A stretch of 64,000 nt of DNA from Mycolicibacterium mucogenicum DSM 44124. GTDB lineage: Bacteria > Actinomycetota > Actinomycetes > Mycobacteriales > Mycobacteriaceae. The stretch covers positions 5,022,001 through 5,086,000 of the forward strand of contig NZ_CP062008.1 in assembly GCF_005670685.2 (NCBI RefSeq). The letters run 5' to 3'. This document shows positions 43,758-52,919 of this stretch, in pieces. The notes beneath the pieces were generated by a model. It saw only the letters and a list, made by a program, of their open reading frames with translations. It was not told the DNA's origin and searched no databases. Position 1 is the stretch's first letter. Each line of letters starts with the position of its first letter. Both the position numbers and the translations under genes were made by a program.

Positions 43758-46700
43758 CTAGCCCCCGAACAGACTGCCGAGCCAACCCAACGCGCTGCTG
43801 ACGAAGCTACTGAAGAACGATCCGAAACCTCCACCGGTCAGCGCGCTCCACAGCCAGCCAAAGAATGCGGCGAACGGATTTGTAGCAGGACCGCCGGTTG
43901 TCGACGTACTGGTCGTCGAGGTACCGCCGGTGGTCGAGCCACCGGTTGTCGAACCAGTTGTGGTCGAACCGCCGGTCGTCGAACCAGTTGTTGTCGAACC
44001 AGTAGTTGTCGAAGTACCACCGGTAGAGGTCGACGAAGTACCCGACGTACCGCCGGTCGTCGAGCCCGTTGTGGTCGAACCGCCCGTTGTCGAACCAGTA
44101 GTTGTGGAAGTACCACCGGTAGAGGTCGAGGACGTACCCGACGTACCAGCCGTCGAGCTATCGGTCGTCGACCCACCAGTAGACGTCGAACTATCCGTCG
44201 TCGACCCACCAGTAGACGTCGAGGACGTACCGCCACCCGTCGTCGAACTATCCGTCGTCGCGGTCGACGAATCACCCGTCGTGGACGTTCCACTGGTCGA
44301 AGTCGAGGACGTACCCGACGTACCAGCCGTCGAGCTATCGGTCGTCGACCCACCAGCAGACGTCGAAGACGTACCTCCCGTCGTCGACCCACCAGTAGAC
44401 GTCGAACTATCCGTCGTCGACCCACCAGTAGACGTCGAGGACGTACCGCCACCCGTCGTCGAACTATCCGTCGTCGCGGTCGACGAATCACCCGTCGTGG
44501 ACGTTCCACCGGTCGAAGTCGAGGACGTACCCGACGTACCAGCCGTCGAGCTATCGGTCGTCGACCCACCAGCAGACGTCGAAGACGTACCTCCCGTCGT
44601 CGACCCACCACTAGACGTCGAGGACGTACCGCCACCCGTCGTCGAACTATCCGTCGTCGCGGTCGACGAATCACCCGTCGTCGACGTGCCACCGGTCGAA
44701 GTCGAGGACGTACCCGACGTACCGCCCGTCGTCGAACTATCGGTCGTGGACCCACCAGTGGTCGAGCTTTCCGTCGTGGTCGACGTGCCAGTCGTCGAAG
44801 ACGACGTACTCGTCGACGACGAATCACCCGTCGTAGACGTACTGCCGCCAGTCGATGTGCCGCCGGTCGACGTCGAGCTGTCCGTCGTGGAAGACCCGCC
44901 CGTGGTCGTATCACCTGTTGTGGTCGAACCTGTCGACGTCGGACCCGTGGTCGTCGGATCACCGGTCGTCGACGTTGTACTTGTCGAGGACGTATCACCT
45001 GTCGAGGTGCCGCTTGTGCCCGACGTGCCGGTGGTACTCGAAGTCCCGGCCGTACTCGAGGTGCCGTTACTCGACGACGACTGACCATTCGACGACGACG
45101 ACTGACCATTACTCGACGTACCCGAAGTCCCGGCCGTACTCGACGTGCCGTTACTCGACGACGACTGACCATTCGACGACGACGACTGACCATTACTCGA
45201 CGTACCCGAAGTCCCGGCCGTACTCGACGTGCCGTTACTCGACGACGACTGACCATTCGACGACGACGACTGACCATTACTCGACGTACCCGAAGTCCCG
45301 GCCGTACTCGACGTGCCGTTACTCGACGACGACTGACCATTCGAAGACGACGACTGACCATTACTCGACGTACCCGTACTCGAAGAACCTGTGGTCGTAC
45401 CGCCCGTCGTGGTCGAACCTGTCGACGTCGGACCCGTCGTCGGATCACCCGTCGTCGACGTTGTACTCGTCGAGGACGACGTACCCGTGGTGGACGAATC
45501 ACCGGTCGTGGACGACGACGTCCCGCCGGTCGTCGTCGAGCTGTCCGTCGTCGACCCACTAGTGGTCGAACTATCTGTTGTCGTCGTCGATGTGCCAGTG
45601 GTCGAAGACGAGGTACCCGTCGACGACGAATCACCACTAGTCGAGGACGACGTACCACCGGTCGAAGTCGAGGTGCCACCAGTCGTCGAACTGTCCGTCG
45701 TGGAAGACCCGCCCGTCGTCGTATCACCCGTTGTGGTCGAACCTGTCGACGTCGGACCCGTCGTCGTCGGATCACCCGTCGTTGACGTCGTACTCGTTGA
45801 GGACGTACCCGAACTATCGGTAGTCGAACTACTGCTGCCATTCGTCGACGACGTACTAGTGGACGAATCACCGGTCGTGGACGACGACGTACCGCCGGTT
45901 GTCGAGGTGCCACCGGTCGTCGAACTGTCCGTCGTGGAAGACCCACCCGTCGTTGTACCGCCCGTCGTGGTCGAAGTCGATGTATCGCCGGTTGTCGAGC
46001 TGCCAGTGGTCGACGAGCCACCCGTGGTCGTAGCGCCCGTCGAGGTGCCACTTGTGCTTGACGTGCCGGCCGTGCTCGACGTTCCCGTTGTACTCGAGGT
46101 GCCGTTACTCGACGACTGACCATTCGACGACGATGACTGACCATTACTCGACGTACCCGAAGTCCCGGCCGTACTCGAGGTGCCGTTACTCGACGACGAC
46201 TGACCATTCGAAGACGACGACTGACCATTACTCGACGTACCCGTACTCGAAGAACCTGTGGTCGTACCGCCCGTCGTGGTCGAACCTGTCGACGTCGGAC
46301 CCGTCGTCGTCGGATCACCCGTCGTTGACGTCGTACTCGTCGAGGACGTACCCGAACTATCGGTAGTCGAACTACTGGTGCCATTCGTCGACGACGTATC
46401 ACCCGTCGAGGTGCCGCTTGTGCTCGACGTCCCGGTCGTACTCGAAGTCCCGGTCGTAGTCGACGTGCCGTTACTGGACGACGACTGACCATTACTCGAC
46501 GTGCCCGTACTCGACGTACCGCTCGTCGAAGTACCACTCGTACTTGAGGTTCCACCCGTCGACGTACCGCTGGTGCTGGACGTTCCATTGCTAGACGACG
46601 ACTGACCATTACTCGACGTACTACTCGTCGACGTACCCGACGTACCCGTCGTACCACTCGTCGACGTACCACTCGTACTTGAAGTTCCACCCGTCGACGT

Positions 46701-47801
46701 ACCGCTGGTGCTGGACGTTCCATTGCTAGACGACGACTGACCATTCGAAGATGACGACTGACCATTACTCGTACCCGTCGTACCCGTCGTACCCGTCGTA
46801 CCCGTCGTACCCGTCGTACCCGTCGTACCCGTCGTACCCGTCGTACCCGTCGTACCCGTCGTACCCGTCGTACCCGTCGTACCCGTCGTACCCGTCGTAC
46901 CCGTCGTACCCGTCGTACCCGTCGTACCCGTCGTACCCGTCGTACCCGTCGTACCCGTCGTACCCGTCGTACCCGTCGTACCCGTCGTACCCGTCGTACC
47001 CGTCGTACCCGTCGTACCCGTCGTACCCGTCGTACCCGTCGTACCCGTCGTACCCGTCGTACCCGTCGTACCCGTCGTACCCGTCGTACCCGTCGTACCC
47101 GTCGTACCCGTCGTACCCGTCGTACCCGTCGTACCCGTCGTACCCGTCGTACCCGTCGTACCCGTCGTACCCGTCGTACCCGTCGTACCCGTCGTACCCG
47201 TCGTACCCGTCGTACCCGTCGTACCCGTCGTACCCGTCGTACCCGTCGTACCCGTCGTACCCGTCGTACCCGTCGTACCCGTCGTACCCGTCGTACCCGT
47301 CGTACCCGTCGTACCCGTCGTACCCGTCGTACCACTCGTACTTGAAGTTCCACCCGTCGACGTACCGCTGGTGCTGGACGTTCCATTGCTCGACGACGAC
47401 TGACCATTCGAAGACGACGACTGACCATTACTCGACGTACTACTCGTCGACGTACCCGTCGTACCCGTCGTACCCGTCGTGCTCGACGTACCACTCGTCG
47501 ACGTACCACTCGTACTTGAGGTTCCACTGGTCGAGGAGCCCGTCGTCGAGGAGTGACCGTTCGAAGACGTCGACTGGCCGTTGGTCGAAGATGTGCTTCC
47601 CCCGGTCGGGGCCAAAGGGAGCTCACCAAGTGAGCCGAGACCGTACGACGTCAACTCCACTCTGAATTCAGGCGGCTGCTGCTGGTAATAGGCGCCAGCC
47701 ACGATCGCCAGGGAGCCGGCCAGAAGCCTGGCTCCAGCACGGCGAATTGGGTACGCCGGACGCGCTTTCTGCTGCGGCGAAGCGGAATCTTTTTCAGTCA
47801 T
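43758..47801 (-). CDS. Giant Ser/Thr/Gly-rich low-complexity exported protein (repeat protein A)
   Basis: A 1347-residue protein. Residues 1-65 form a domain shared with the protein at 50256: an acidic/basic start (MTEKDS), the Arg-rich [21 protein letters not shown] signal or membrane segment, and [20 protein letters not shown]. Then more than 1200 residues use almost only Ser, Thr and Gly with some Asn and Gln. Residues about 157-344 are Thr-Thr-Gly repeated from a 9-bp unit. Other parts contain SSSNGQ blocks, 28-residue repeats and larger internal duplications. The last 45 residues are hydrophobic and aromatic ([16 protein letters not shown] ... GWLGSLFGG). The frame is open throughout although all repeats could shift. 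It looks like a surface fibre or adhesin-like protein; no family was recognised. Confidence 0.8.
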   Translation of the reverse strand: MTEKDSASPQQKARPAYPIRRAGARLLAGSLAIVAGAYYQQQPPEFRVELTSYGLGSLGELPLAPTGGSTSSTNGQSTSSNGHSSTTGSSTSGTSSTSGTSTSGTSSTTGTTGTTGTSTSSTSSNGQSSSSNGQSSSSNGTSSTSGTSTGGTSSTSGTTGTTGTTGTTGTTGTTGTTGTTGTTGTTGTTGTTGTTGTTGTTGTTGTTGTTGTTGTTGTTGTTGTTGTTGTTGTTGTTGTTGTTGTTGTTGTTGTTGTTGTTGTTGTTGTTGTTGTTGTTGTTGTTGTTGTTGTTGTTGTTGTTGTTGTTGTTGTTGTTGTTGTTGTTGTTGTTGTTGTTGTTGTSNGQSSSSNGQSSSSNGTSSTSGTSTGGTSSTSGTSTSGTTGTSGTSTSSTSSNGQSSSSNGTSSTSGTSTGGTSSTSGTSTSGTSSTGTSSNGQSSSSNGTSTTTGTSSTTGTSSTSGTSTGDTSSTNGTSSSTTDSSGTSSTSTTSTTGDPTTTGPTSTGSTTTGGTTTGSSSTGTSSNGQSSSSNGQSSSSNGTSSTAGTSGTSSNGQSSSSNGQSSSNGTSSTTGTSSTAGTSSTSGTSTGATTTGGSSTTGSSTTGDTSTSTTTGGTTTGGSSTTDSSTTGGTSTTGGTSSSTTGDSSTSTSSTNGSSSSTTDSSGTSSTSTTSTTGDPTTTGPTSTGSTTTGDTTTGGSSTTDSSTTGGTSTSTGGTSSSTSGDSSSTGTSSSTTGTSTTTTDSSTTSGSTTDSSTTTGGTSSSTTGDSSTTGTSSSTSTTSTTGDPTTGPTSTGSTTTGGTTTGSSSTGTSSNGQSSSSNGQSSSSNGTSSTAGTSGTSSNGQSSSSNGQSSSSNGTSSTAGTSGTSSNGQSSSSNGQSSSSNGTSSTAGTSGTSSNGQSSSSNGQSSSSNGTSSTAGTSSTTGTSGTSGTSTGDTSSTSTTSTTGDPTTTGPTSTGSTTTGDTTTGGSSTTDSSTSTGGTSTGGSTSTTGDSSSTSTSSSTTGTSTTTESSTTGGSTTDSSTTGGTSGTSSTSTGGTSTTGDSSTATTDSSTTGGGTSSTSSGGSTTGGTSSTSAGGSTTDSSTAGTSGTSSTSTGGTSTTGDSSTATTDSSTTGGGTSSTSTGGSTTDSSTSTGGSTTGGTSSTSAGGSTTDSSTAGTSGTSSTSTSGTSTTGDSSTATTDSSTTGGGTSSTSTGGSTTDSSTSTGGSTTDSSTAGTSGTSSTSTGGTSTTTGSTTGGSTTTGSTTGGTSGTSSTSTGGTSTTTGSTTTGSTTGGSTTTGSTTGGSTTGGTSTTSTSTTGGPATNPFAAFFGWLWSALTGGGFGSFFSSFVSSALGWLGSLFGG
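45054..45378. repeat. 84-bp tandem repeat, about four copies, inside repeat protein A
   Basis: Copies start at 45054, 45138, 45222 and 45306, exactly 84 bases (28 codons) apart, and are almost identical. Each encodes blocks of SSSNGQ, SNGTSST and AGTSGTS. The region from about 45314 to 45457 is also duplicated around 46182-46330, showing segmental duplication inside the gene. Confidence 0.85.
46771..47333. repeat. 9-bp minisatellite, about 62 near-perfect copies
   Basis: The unit cccgtcgta (plus strand) is repeated for about 563 bases without visible mismatch until the edges. On the coding (minus) strand it gives Thr-Thr-Gly. As the unit is three codons, copy-number change lengthens or shortens the protein without breaking the frame. 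Such uniformity means recent or ongoing slippage. Confidence 0.95.
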
Positions 47802-47845
47802 TATCGGACCCCTCTCCGACCGCCCCGAATGCTGTCGGTGTTTTT

Positions 47846-47874
47846 ATGTTGGCCCTTTCTGTGGACTAAGTCAA
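47846..47874 (-). promoter_or_regulatory. Predicted promoter of repeat protein A
   Basis: On the minus strand TTGACT (47874-47869), a 17-base spacer and CAACAT (47851-47846), 45 bases before the start codon. The same arrangement, with conserved flanks (gcgaac before the -35, gagagg before the start), occurs at the paralogue. Confidence 0.55.
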
Positions 47875-48499
47875 TGTTCGCTGGAGAACCGCTTTTACCG
47901 AGACTCCGTCCGCACATATCGGCACTAGTTCCAATTTTTTCTACATAGAAAGAATCGATGAAAATTATCTGGTCCGACAAATTGCGGCGGCCGCTCCGCG
48001 AGAAATCGAGGTCGCGACCTCCTCTGGCGCGCATGTTATGCCAGCTAGTCGCACATGCGCGGGGAAAAATCGAGGATCAACCAACGTTGGCCACCGGTTT
48101 CACTAGCACAGCGACAAGCATCGCTGCGTGACATCAACAAGCCCGAGACAACCACCACCGATGAGCACACCGCACCAGGAGCGTATCAATTAACGCATTT
48201 GCCATATTTACGTATTTCTCAATTTCATCCGTTCGGAGTATTCTCGCCAACTTCGTCTCGCGAAATTATTCAGCGCCGCAATAATTGCTTGGCCAACGAA
48301 GATCTGACAGCCGGCAATACGCATATGAATTGGCCGACTGAGCACACCGTGAACCGCCAGTCGTGATTCGCAATTACTGGTGCGACTACCTCGAACAACA
48401 CCCAACCATCGAAACGCGAATCAATATCATCGCGCGATCCAGACCCTGCAGGGCCCGCACAGCATGGCGATCACCCCGGACCAATCGATAGCCAACTCA
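47875..48499. other. AT-rich intergenic region between repeat protein A and the HTTM gene
   Basis: About 620 bases, clearly less GC rich than the rest of the window, with runs such as tgaaaattatc, tttttctacatag and gcatttgccatatttacg. Short frames on both strands have no coding character. The composition would suit Lsr2 (the mycobacterial H-NS analogue) binding and suggests acquired DNA. Confidence 0.6.
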
Positions 48500-49681
48500 C
48501 TACGAAAGCGTCATCGGCGCTTCGGCATCCCGCGGCGTAGCCGAGACGGCGTCGCCTTTTGCCACACCAGGAGACGCAGTAGGCGCGCGAGTGTCGCGCC
48601 GGCTCAGCGGCTTATCACCATTCGCCGACTCAGCGGAGAGCACGGACACAGGCACATCTTCAATCGAGGAGGCATCATTGCCGACATCAGTGTCACTCGA
48701 ATCGTCGGCAGCCATGCCCGCATGTCCTTGCCGCCGAATCAGCGCCTTCAGTCGCTGCTCGACGTCGAGCGCGATAGCCCTCGACCGCTCCCACGGAACG
48801 AACGAGAGGTACAGCACGAACATCGCAATGGAGAAGAACCCGACAACCATTGTCAGCATGATCGTCAGATGCAGGAACACGCCCGCGATCAATACCCTTG
48901 TGCGCCAACGCTTATTCCACACCAAGACACCGACCGCGAACTCAACCAGCAGAGTGCCCCAGGTCATGGCATTGGCCACCAACGGGGTGTCGGTCATCCA
49001 GTGGGGGGTAGGCAGAATCAGCATGTCCTGAAGCCGAAGCGAGTACGAAACGGCGGTTCCGTTCTGCCACGTATCGCCATGCAGCTTAGAAATCACGGTG
49101 CCGATGTAGATGATCGAGACCTGGACTTGCAAGAGCCGCAATGACCACATTTTGATCTTTTGCGCAGTCCAGAAGGACCCGGTACGCCTCCGCTGATCCA
49201 GTGACAACGCCGCACCACACGGCGAAAGCGCCAGGTACAGAGAGATGATGCGGATCAGTGCATCACCGGAATTGAAGATCCACGGGTTGCGCCGCTCGAA
49301 CGACATGATCATGACGAAAACCACGATCGACGCGAGCCGGCTGTGCCAGCCGACGGTCATGACGATCGACGCCACCATCAACACGATCCACCCGATCAGG
49401 AACGCCTGGTGACTCTGATAGACGTAAAACAATCCCCACAAGAACGGGTACGTCGGCGCCTCCGGCACGATGCCATCGACGGCGAACTTGTCGTACAGGT
49501 CTATACCCAGTTCGAGCGACCACAGAAAAGCCAAGACACCAAAGGTGATACGGACGATACCCAGCGTGTACCCCGGCTCGGTATGGAACCAGAACGTCCG
49601 CCATGCACGCACCGCATCGCGAGTGGACCCCTGCACCTTCTCAACCGCGGCGTTCAAGTACCGATCGACCGAGATAGTCAC
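48500..49681 (-). CDS. HTTM-domain membrane protein (vitamin K carboxylase-related)
   Basis: A 393-residue polytopic membrane protein. Residues 30-310 match the HTTM domain: WFHTEPGYTLGIVRITFGVLAFLWSLEL at the start, SFERRNPWIFNSGDALIRI in the middle, and QVSIIYIGTVISKLHGDTWQNGTAVSYSL, with at least six hydrophobic segments. HTTM is the bacterial relative of the vitamin K-dependent gamma-glutamyl carboxylase. The last 90 residues are a hydrophilic Ser/Asp/Ala-rich tail. The gene overlaps the stop of its upstream partner (ATGA) and is cotranscribed with it and repeat protein B. Modification or export of the repeat proteins is a possible role, inferred from linkage only. Confidence 0.85.
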   Translation of the reverse strand: MTISVDRYLNAAVEKVQGSTRDAVRAWRTFWFHTEPGYTLGIVRITFGVLAFLWSLELGIDLYDKFAVDGIVPEAPTYPFLWGLFYVYQSHQAFLIGWIVLMVASIVMTVGWHSRLASIVVFVMIMSFERRNPWIFNSGDALIRIISLYLALSPCGAALSLDQRRRTGSFWTAQKIKMWSLRLLQVQVSIIYIGTVISKLHGDTWQNGTAVSYSLRLQDMLILPTPHWMTDTPLVANAMTWGTLLVEFAVGVLVWNKRWRTRVLIAGVFLHLTIMLTMVVGFFSIAMFVLYLSFVPWERSRAIALDVEQRLKALIRRQGHAGMAADDSSDTDVGNDASSIEDVPVSVLSAESANGDKPLSRRDTRAPTASPGVAKGDAVSATPRDAEAPMTLS

Positions 49682-50238
49682 GATGTGGCCCCAAACTTCC
49701 AGTCGTACAGGATTTTTCGTGGATGATCGGCAGGAGCCGGCTTACCAGGAGGCGCGAGCGGAAATGTCTCAGAAAAGATGGTGACCCCCACCGGCTTCTC
49801 CCCTGGCTTCATCAGCTTGCGAACGACCCACATGGCGTAAGCCGGCCGCGTCACTGGCTCGTTTATCAACTGCTCCTTGAACTTCCGCCAGCGGTCCCAG
49901 TAGAACGCCCCAATCAGGGATCGGTCATTTTCGAATTTCCACACTCGCCGTTGGCCGTTGTTATAGAGCACCCATGTCTCAACTTCAGGGATCGACATTG
50001 GTGGGTTCGGCGAGAACATTCCCCAGGTCTGATCCAAGCCGGTGGACCTCGCTACCGGCTGCAGTGCCGGCATCAACGTGTCCTTGATAGGCGAAGCCGG
50101 AATGCTCCAGGTCACAGCCACCAGGAGCACGATGATGATGCCGAAGCTGGCGAGAGCCTCCCGCAGGTTAGACCTGCGGGAGGCGTGCCGCCCCAGCGAC
50201 TTGTCAGCAAAACGTCGCGAACGGGACATTCTCAGCAT
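49678..50238 (-). CDS. Single-pass membrane protein, DUF5819-like partner of HTTM
   Basis: A 186-residue protein with a basic N-terminus, one membrane segment near residues 30-50 (FGIIIVLLVAVTWSIP) and an extracytoplasmic domain. The phrase LDQTWGMFSPNPP matches the Q-x-W-x-x-F-x-P-x-P motif of DUF5819-type proteins, which are regularly encoded next to HTTM genes in actinobacteria. It starts 17 bases after repeat protein B and overlaps the HTTM gene by 4 bases. The function is unknown; it probably forms a complex with the HTTM protein. Confidence 0.78.
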   Translation of the reverse strand: MLRMSRSRRFADKSLGRHASRRSNLREALASFGIIIVLLVAVTWSIPASPIKDTLMPALQPVARSTGLDQTWGMFSPNPPMSIPEVETWVLYNNGQRRVWKFENDRSLIGAFYWDRWRKFKEQLINEPVTRPAYAMWVVRKLMKPGEKPVGVTIFSETFPLAPPGKPAPADHPRKILYDWKFGATS

Positions 50239-50255
50239 GGTAGATCCAGCAAACC

Positions 50256-51587
50256 CTAAATCTGGACGTTTCCACCGGTAAGGACGCCGAGAACTCCGTT
50301 ACCGATGTTCACCACCAAGTCGAGGATTCCCTGCAGCAACCCGAAGAGGAAGCTGAACAAGTCGCCCGACGGAGGGGGTGTCCCAGTTGTCGAACTTGTT
50401 GTCGAACCCGTGGTCGTCGAACCCGTGGTCGTCGAACCCGTGGTCGTCGAACCCGTGGTCGTCGAACCCGTGGTCGTCGAACCCGTGGTCGTCGAACCTG
50501 TGCTCGTCGAACCCGCGGTCGTCTGGCCGGTGGTCGACGAGTTTCCGTTCGAGTTGCCGTTGGAGCTCGAGGACTGGCCATTCGACGAAGACGACTGGCC
50601 GTTCGAACTCGAAGACTGACCGTTCGATGAGGACGACTGGCCATTGGACGAAGACGACTGACCATTCGAGCTCGAAGACTGGCCGTTCGAGGAGGACGAC
50701 TGGCCGTTCGAACTCGAAGACTGACCGTTCGATGAGGACGACTGGCCATTGGACGACGACGACTGACCATTCGAACTCGAAGACTGCCCATTCGAGGACG
50801 ACGACTGACCATTCGAGCTGGACGACTGGCCGTTCGACGAAGACGACTGACCATTCGAGCTGGACGACTGGCCGTTCGACGAAGACGACTGACCATTCGA
50901 GCTGGACGACTGGCCGTTCGACGAAGACGACTGACCATTCGAGCTGGATGACTGACCATTCGAGGACGACGAAGACGACGACTGACCATTCGAACTCGAC
51001 GACTGCCCATTCGAGCTGGACGACTGACCATTGGAGCTCGAGGACTGACCGTTCGAGCTCGACGACTGACCATTGGTTGACGACTGACCAGTGTTGCCCG
51101 TCGTAGTCGACTGCCCGTTCGAGCTGGACGACTGGCCGTTCGACGAAGACGACTGACCATTCGAGCTCGAGGACTGACCGTTCGAGCTGGACGACTGACC
51201 ATTCGAGCTCGAGGACTGACCATTCGTCGATGAACTACCGCTCGACGAAGACGAGCTGCTGCTCGACGACTGACCATTCGAACTCGACGACTGCCCATTC
51301 GAGCTGGACGACTGACCATTCGAACTCGACGACTGACCATTCGAAGACGACGACTGACCGTTAGACGACGACGACTGGCCGTTCGTCGTACTCGGAGCCA
51401 AGGGAAGGTCGCCGACCGTCCCGTAGCCCACTGATGCAAGCTCCACTCTGTAGTCGTTGGTTGGCAGCTGGCAGTAGACGCCAGCGGTGATTGCTAGAGA
51501 GCCGGCGAGCAGCCTGGCCCCCGCTCGACGAACCGGGTACGTCGGCCGCACCTTGGATCCCGCCGAAGTTGAATCTTTTTCACTCAT
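50256..51587 (-). CDS. Ser/Asn/Gly/Gln-rich low-complexity exported protein (repeat protein B)
   Basis: A 443-residue paralogue of repeat protein A. The first 65 residues match it closely (MSEKDSTSAGSKVRPTYPVR ... [20 protein letters not shown] ... YRVELASVGYGTVGDLPLAP). The middle is over forty SSSNGQ-type units of six residues (18 bp), then a short Thr-Gly-Ser-Thr series. The C-terminal 40 residues are hydrophobic (FSFLFGLLQGILDLVVNIGNGVLGVLTGG). The ATG at 51587 is chosen because it aligns with the start and ribosome binding site of protein A; a further ATG lies one codon upstream. It is first in a three-gene operon with the DUF5819-like and HTTM genes. Probably a surface protein. Confidence 0.8.
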   Translation of the reverse strand: MSEKDSTSAGSKVRPTYPVRRAGARLLAGSLAITAGVYCQLPTNDYRVELASVGYGTVGDLPLAPSTTNGQSSSSNGQSSSSNGQSSSSNGQSSSSNGQSSSSNGQSSSSSSSSSSGSSSTNGQSSSSNGQSSSSNGQSSSSNGQSSSSNGQSSSSNGQSTTTGNTGQSSTNGQSSSSNGQSSSSNGQSSSSNGQSSSSNGQSSSSSSSNGQSSSSNGQSSSSNGQSSSSNGQSSSSNGQSSSSNGQSSSSNGQSSSSNGQSSSSNGQSSSSNGQSSSSNGQSSSSNGQSSSSNGQSSSSNGQSSSSNGQSSSSNGQSSSSNGQSSSSNGQSSSSNGQSSSSNGNSNGNSSTTGQTTAGSTSTGSTTTGSTTTGSTTTGSTTTGSTTTGSTTTGSTTSSTTGTPPPSGDLFSFLFGLLQGILDLVVNIGNGVLGVLTGGNVQI

Positions 51588-51630
51588 CATCAGGCTCCTC
51601 TCCGGCTGCCCCGATGCCGCCGGAATTCCA

Positions 51631-51659
51631 ATGCTGGACCTGAATTTGCCAATAGTCAA
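51631..51659 (-). promoter_or_regulatory. Predicted promoter of repeat protein B operon
   Basis: On the minus strand TTGACT (51659-51654), 17-base spacer, CAGCAT (51636-51631), 44 bases before the start codon; the same geometry as at protein A. Conservation of promoter and leader in an otherwise divergent noncoding region supports a shared control. Confidence 0.55.
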
Positions 51660-52175
51660 CGTTCGCTGAGAAAGCAATGTGATATCTACCACGTTGGAAT
51701 ATTTCCCCCGAACAAGCCTGAATTCAACGTCTTCGACTAATCAAGATCGGGAAATACGAATAATTTACAGCCGCAAATAATTAACGTACCAGCAGTATAT
51801 TCTATACTCACTTTCCATCATATCAGCAGTTCAGAGGCATGTTTTTTCGACGAAATGACGCAGTTGACGCATTTACAGCAAGCCTTCAGCTCAACCAATG
51901 CTGCCGGCCAGCCGACCTTCAACCGCGTCGGCCGCAACTCAGGGGCGGGTAGCAAAGGGGGTAATTAACCTCATTGCGTAAATGTTTGCAGTTCGCGAGA
52001 TATTTACCTGGCTCAGTCAGCAGTTGCGTAAATAAACGACAGGAATAACGGCTCGTGCACCACGGCGCCCTACGCCGGGAAGTCGAGTCGCCCCGAGGTC
52101 GCCAGCGCCTGGGCGCCGCCCGTCTACCGATACGGGCTGTACCAAGAAAGCGAATTTGCTGAAACCGGCCGTTGC
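51660..52175. other. AT-rich intergenic region upstream of repeat protein B
   Basis: About 515 bases with no believable gene, AT rich between about 51665 and 51860. The ten-base word ttgcgtaaat occurs twice (51974-51983 and 52024-52033), 50 bases apart. The part up to 52175 also holds the end of the ABC permease gene's transcription unit. Possible regulator and Lsr2 sites; nothing else recognised. Confidence 0.5.
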
Positions 52176-52919
52176 CTACGGATCGCGGCGGGTGACCACC
52201 ACGAGCGCCAGCATGAACACCGCCGCCGCAACCGCGGCGAAGTACAAGGCCGCGCCGGCCGGTCCCCACCACAACGAGAACGTCTGGAACCAGGGAGTCT
52301 TGGTGAATGTGTACGCGTTCCCGAAGGGCAGCCACGGCCCGACTCGTGCGCCGACCTGAGGCAACGCCCCGAGCACCGGCTCCACGACGAACGGCATCAA
52401 CAACACCACCGCGACCACCGCTGCGGCGTGCCGCAACAAGCCACCCAGTCCGACTGCCAGAACCGCTCCCAGCACGGCATACAGGGACATTGCGCCGATG
52501 GCGCGCCACACCTCGGTGCTCGCGAAGGACAACTCATCCCCCTGCTCGGCGGTCACCAATGACGCCGCGAACGCGATCGAACCCGCCACCATGAGCACGG
52601 TGACGACAGCGGAAAGCGCCGCCATCACAATCGCTTTCGCTGCCAGCGCCCACGCCCTGTTGGGGGTGGCCAGGAACGTCGTGCGGATCATGCCGGAGCG
52701 GTATTCACCGGTGACCGACATCGCGGACAGGATCATCAGCACCGGCACCCCGAAGACACTGACGCCGATGGCCGCCCGCTCCGGCTTGAGCACCCCGTGG
52801 GGACCCAGCGCGGCCGCCTGGATCGCGGCGAAACCCAGCCCCAGAACCACCACCGCCAGGATGAGCCAGATCGGCGATCGCGTGGTCTGCAGCTTGATCC
52901 GTTCGGCGTTGATGGTCAT
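52176..52919 (-). CDS. ABC-2 type transporter permease
   Basis: A 247-residue permease with six hydrophobic segments. It begins INAERIKLQTTRSPIWLILAVVVLGLGF, the usual ABC-2 start with a short amphipathic helix, and contains the EYRSGMIRTTFLATPNR signature between helices 2 and 3. It overlaps the ATPase gene by 4 bases and forms an exporter with it. The substrate is unknown; such pairs often export peptides, antibiotics or lipids. Confidence 0.92.
   Translation of the reverse strand: MTINAERIKLQTTRSPIWLILAVVVLGLGFAAIQAAALGPHGVLKPERAAIGVSVFGVPVLMILSAMSVTGEYRSGMIRTTFLATPNRAWALAAKAIVMAALSAVVTVLMVAGSIAFAASLVTAEQGDELSFASTEVWRAIGAMSLYAVLGAVLAVGLGGLLRHAAAVVAVVLLMPFVVEPVLGALPQVGARVGPWLPFGNAYTFTKTPWFQTFSLWWGPAGAALYFAAVAAAVFMLALVVVTRRDP

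Noticed and set aside
43410..45785. Long plus-strand frame full of Arg/Thr repeats, and others with Ser-Tyr-Pro repeats at 46751-47665
   Set aside because: Repetitive DNA keeps all frames open. Only the minus frame 43758-47801 has a conserved N-terminus, a signal segment and a ribosome site shared with a paralogue.
46771..47333. CRISPR-like array
   Set aside because: The repeats are 9 bp with no spacers; it is a minisatellite inside a gene, and no cas genes are present.
43838..47629. 1263-residue Arg/Val/Pro repeat frame on the minus strand
   Set aside because: Frame-shifted reading of the same repeats, without N-terminal homology to the paralogue.
48055..48366. 103-residue plus-strand frame in the AT-rich gap
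   Set aside because: No ribosome site, no recognisable sequence features; likely chance.
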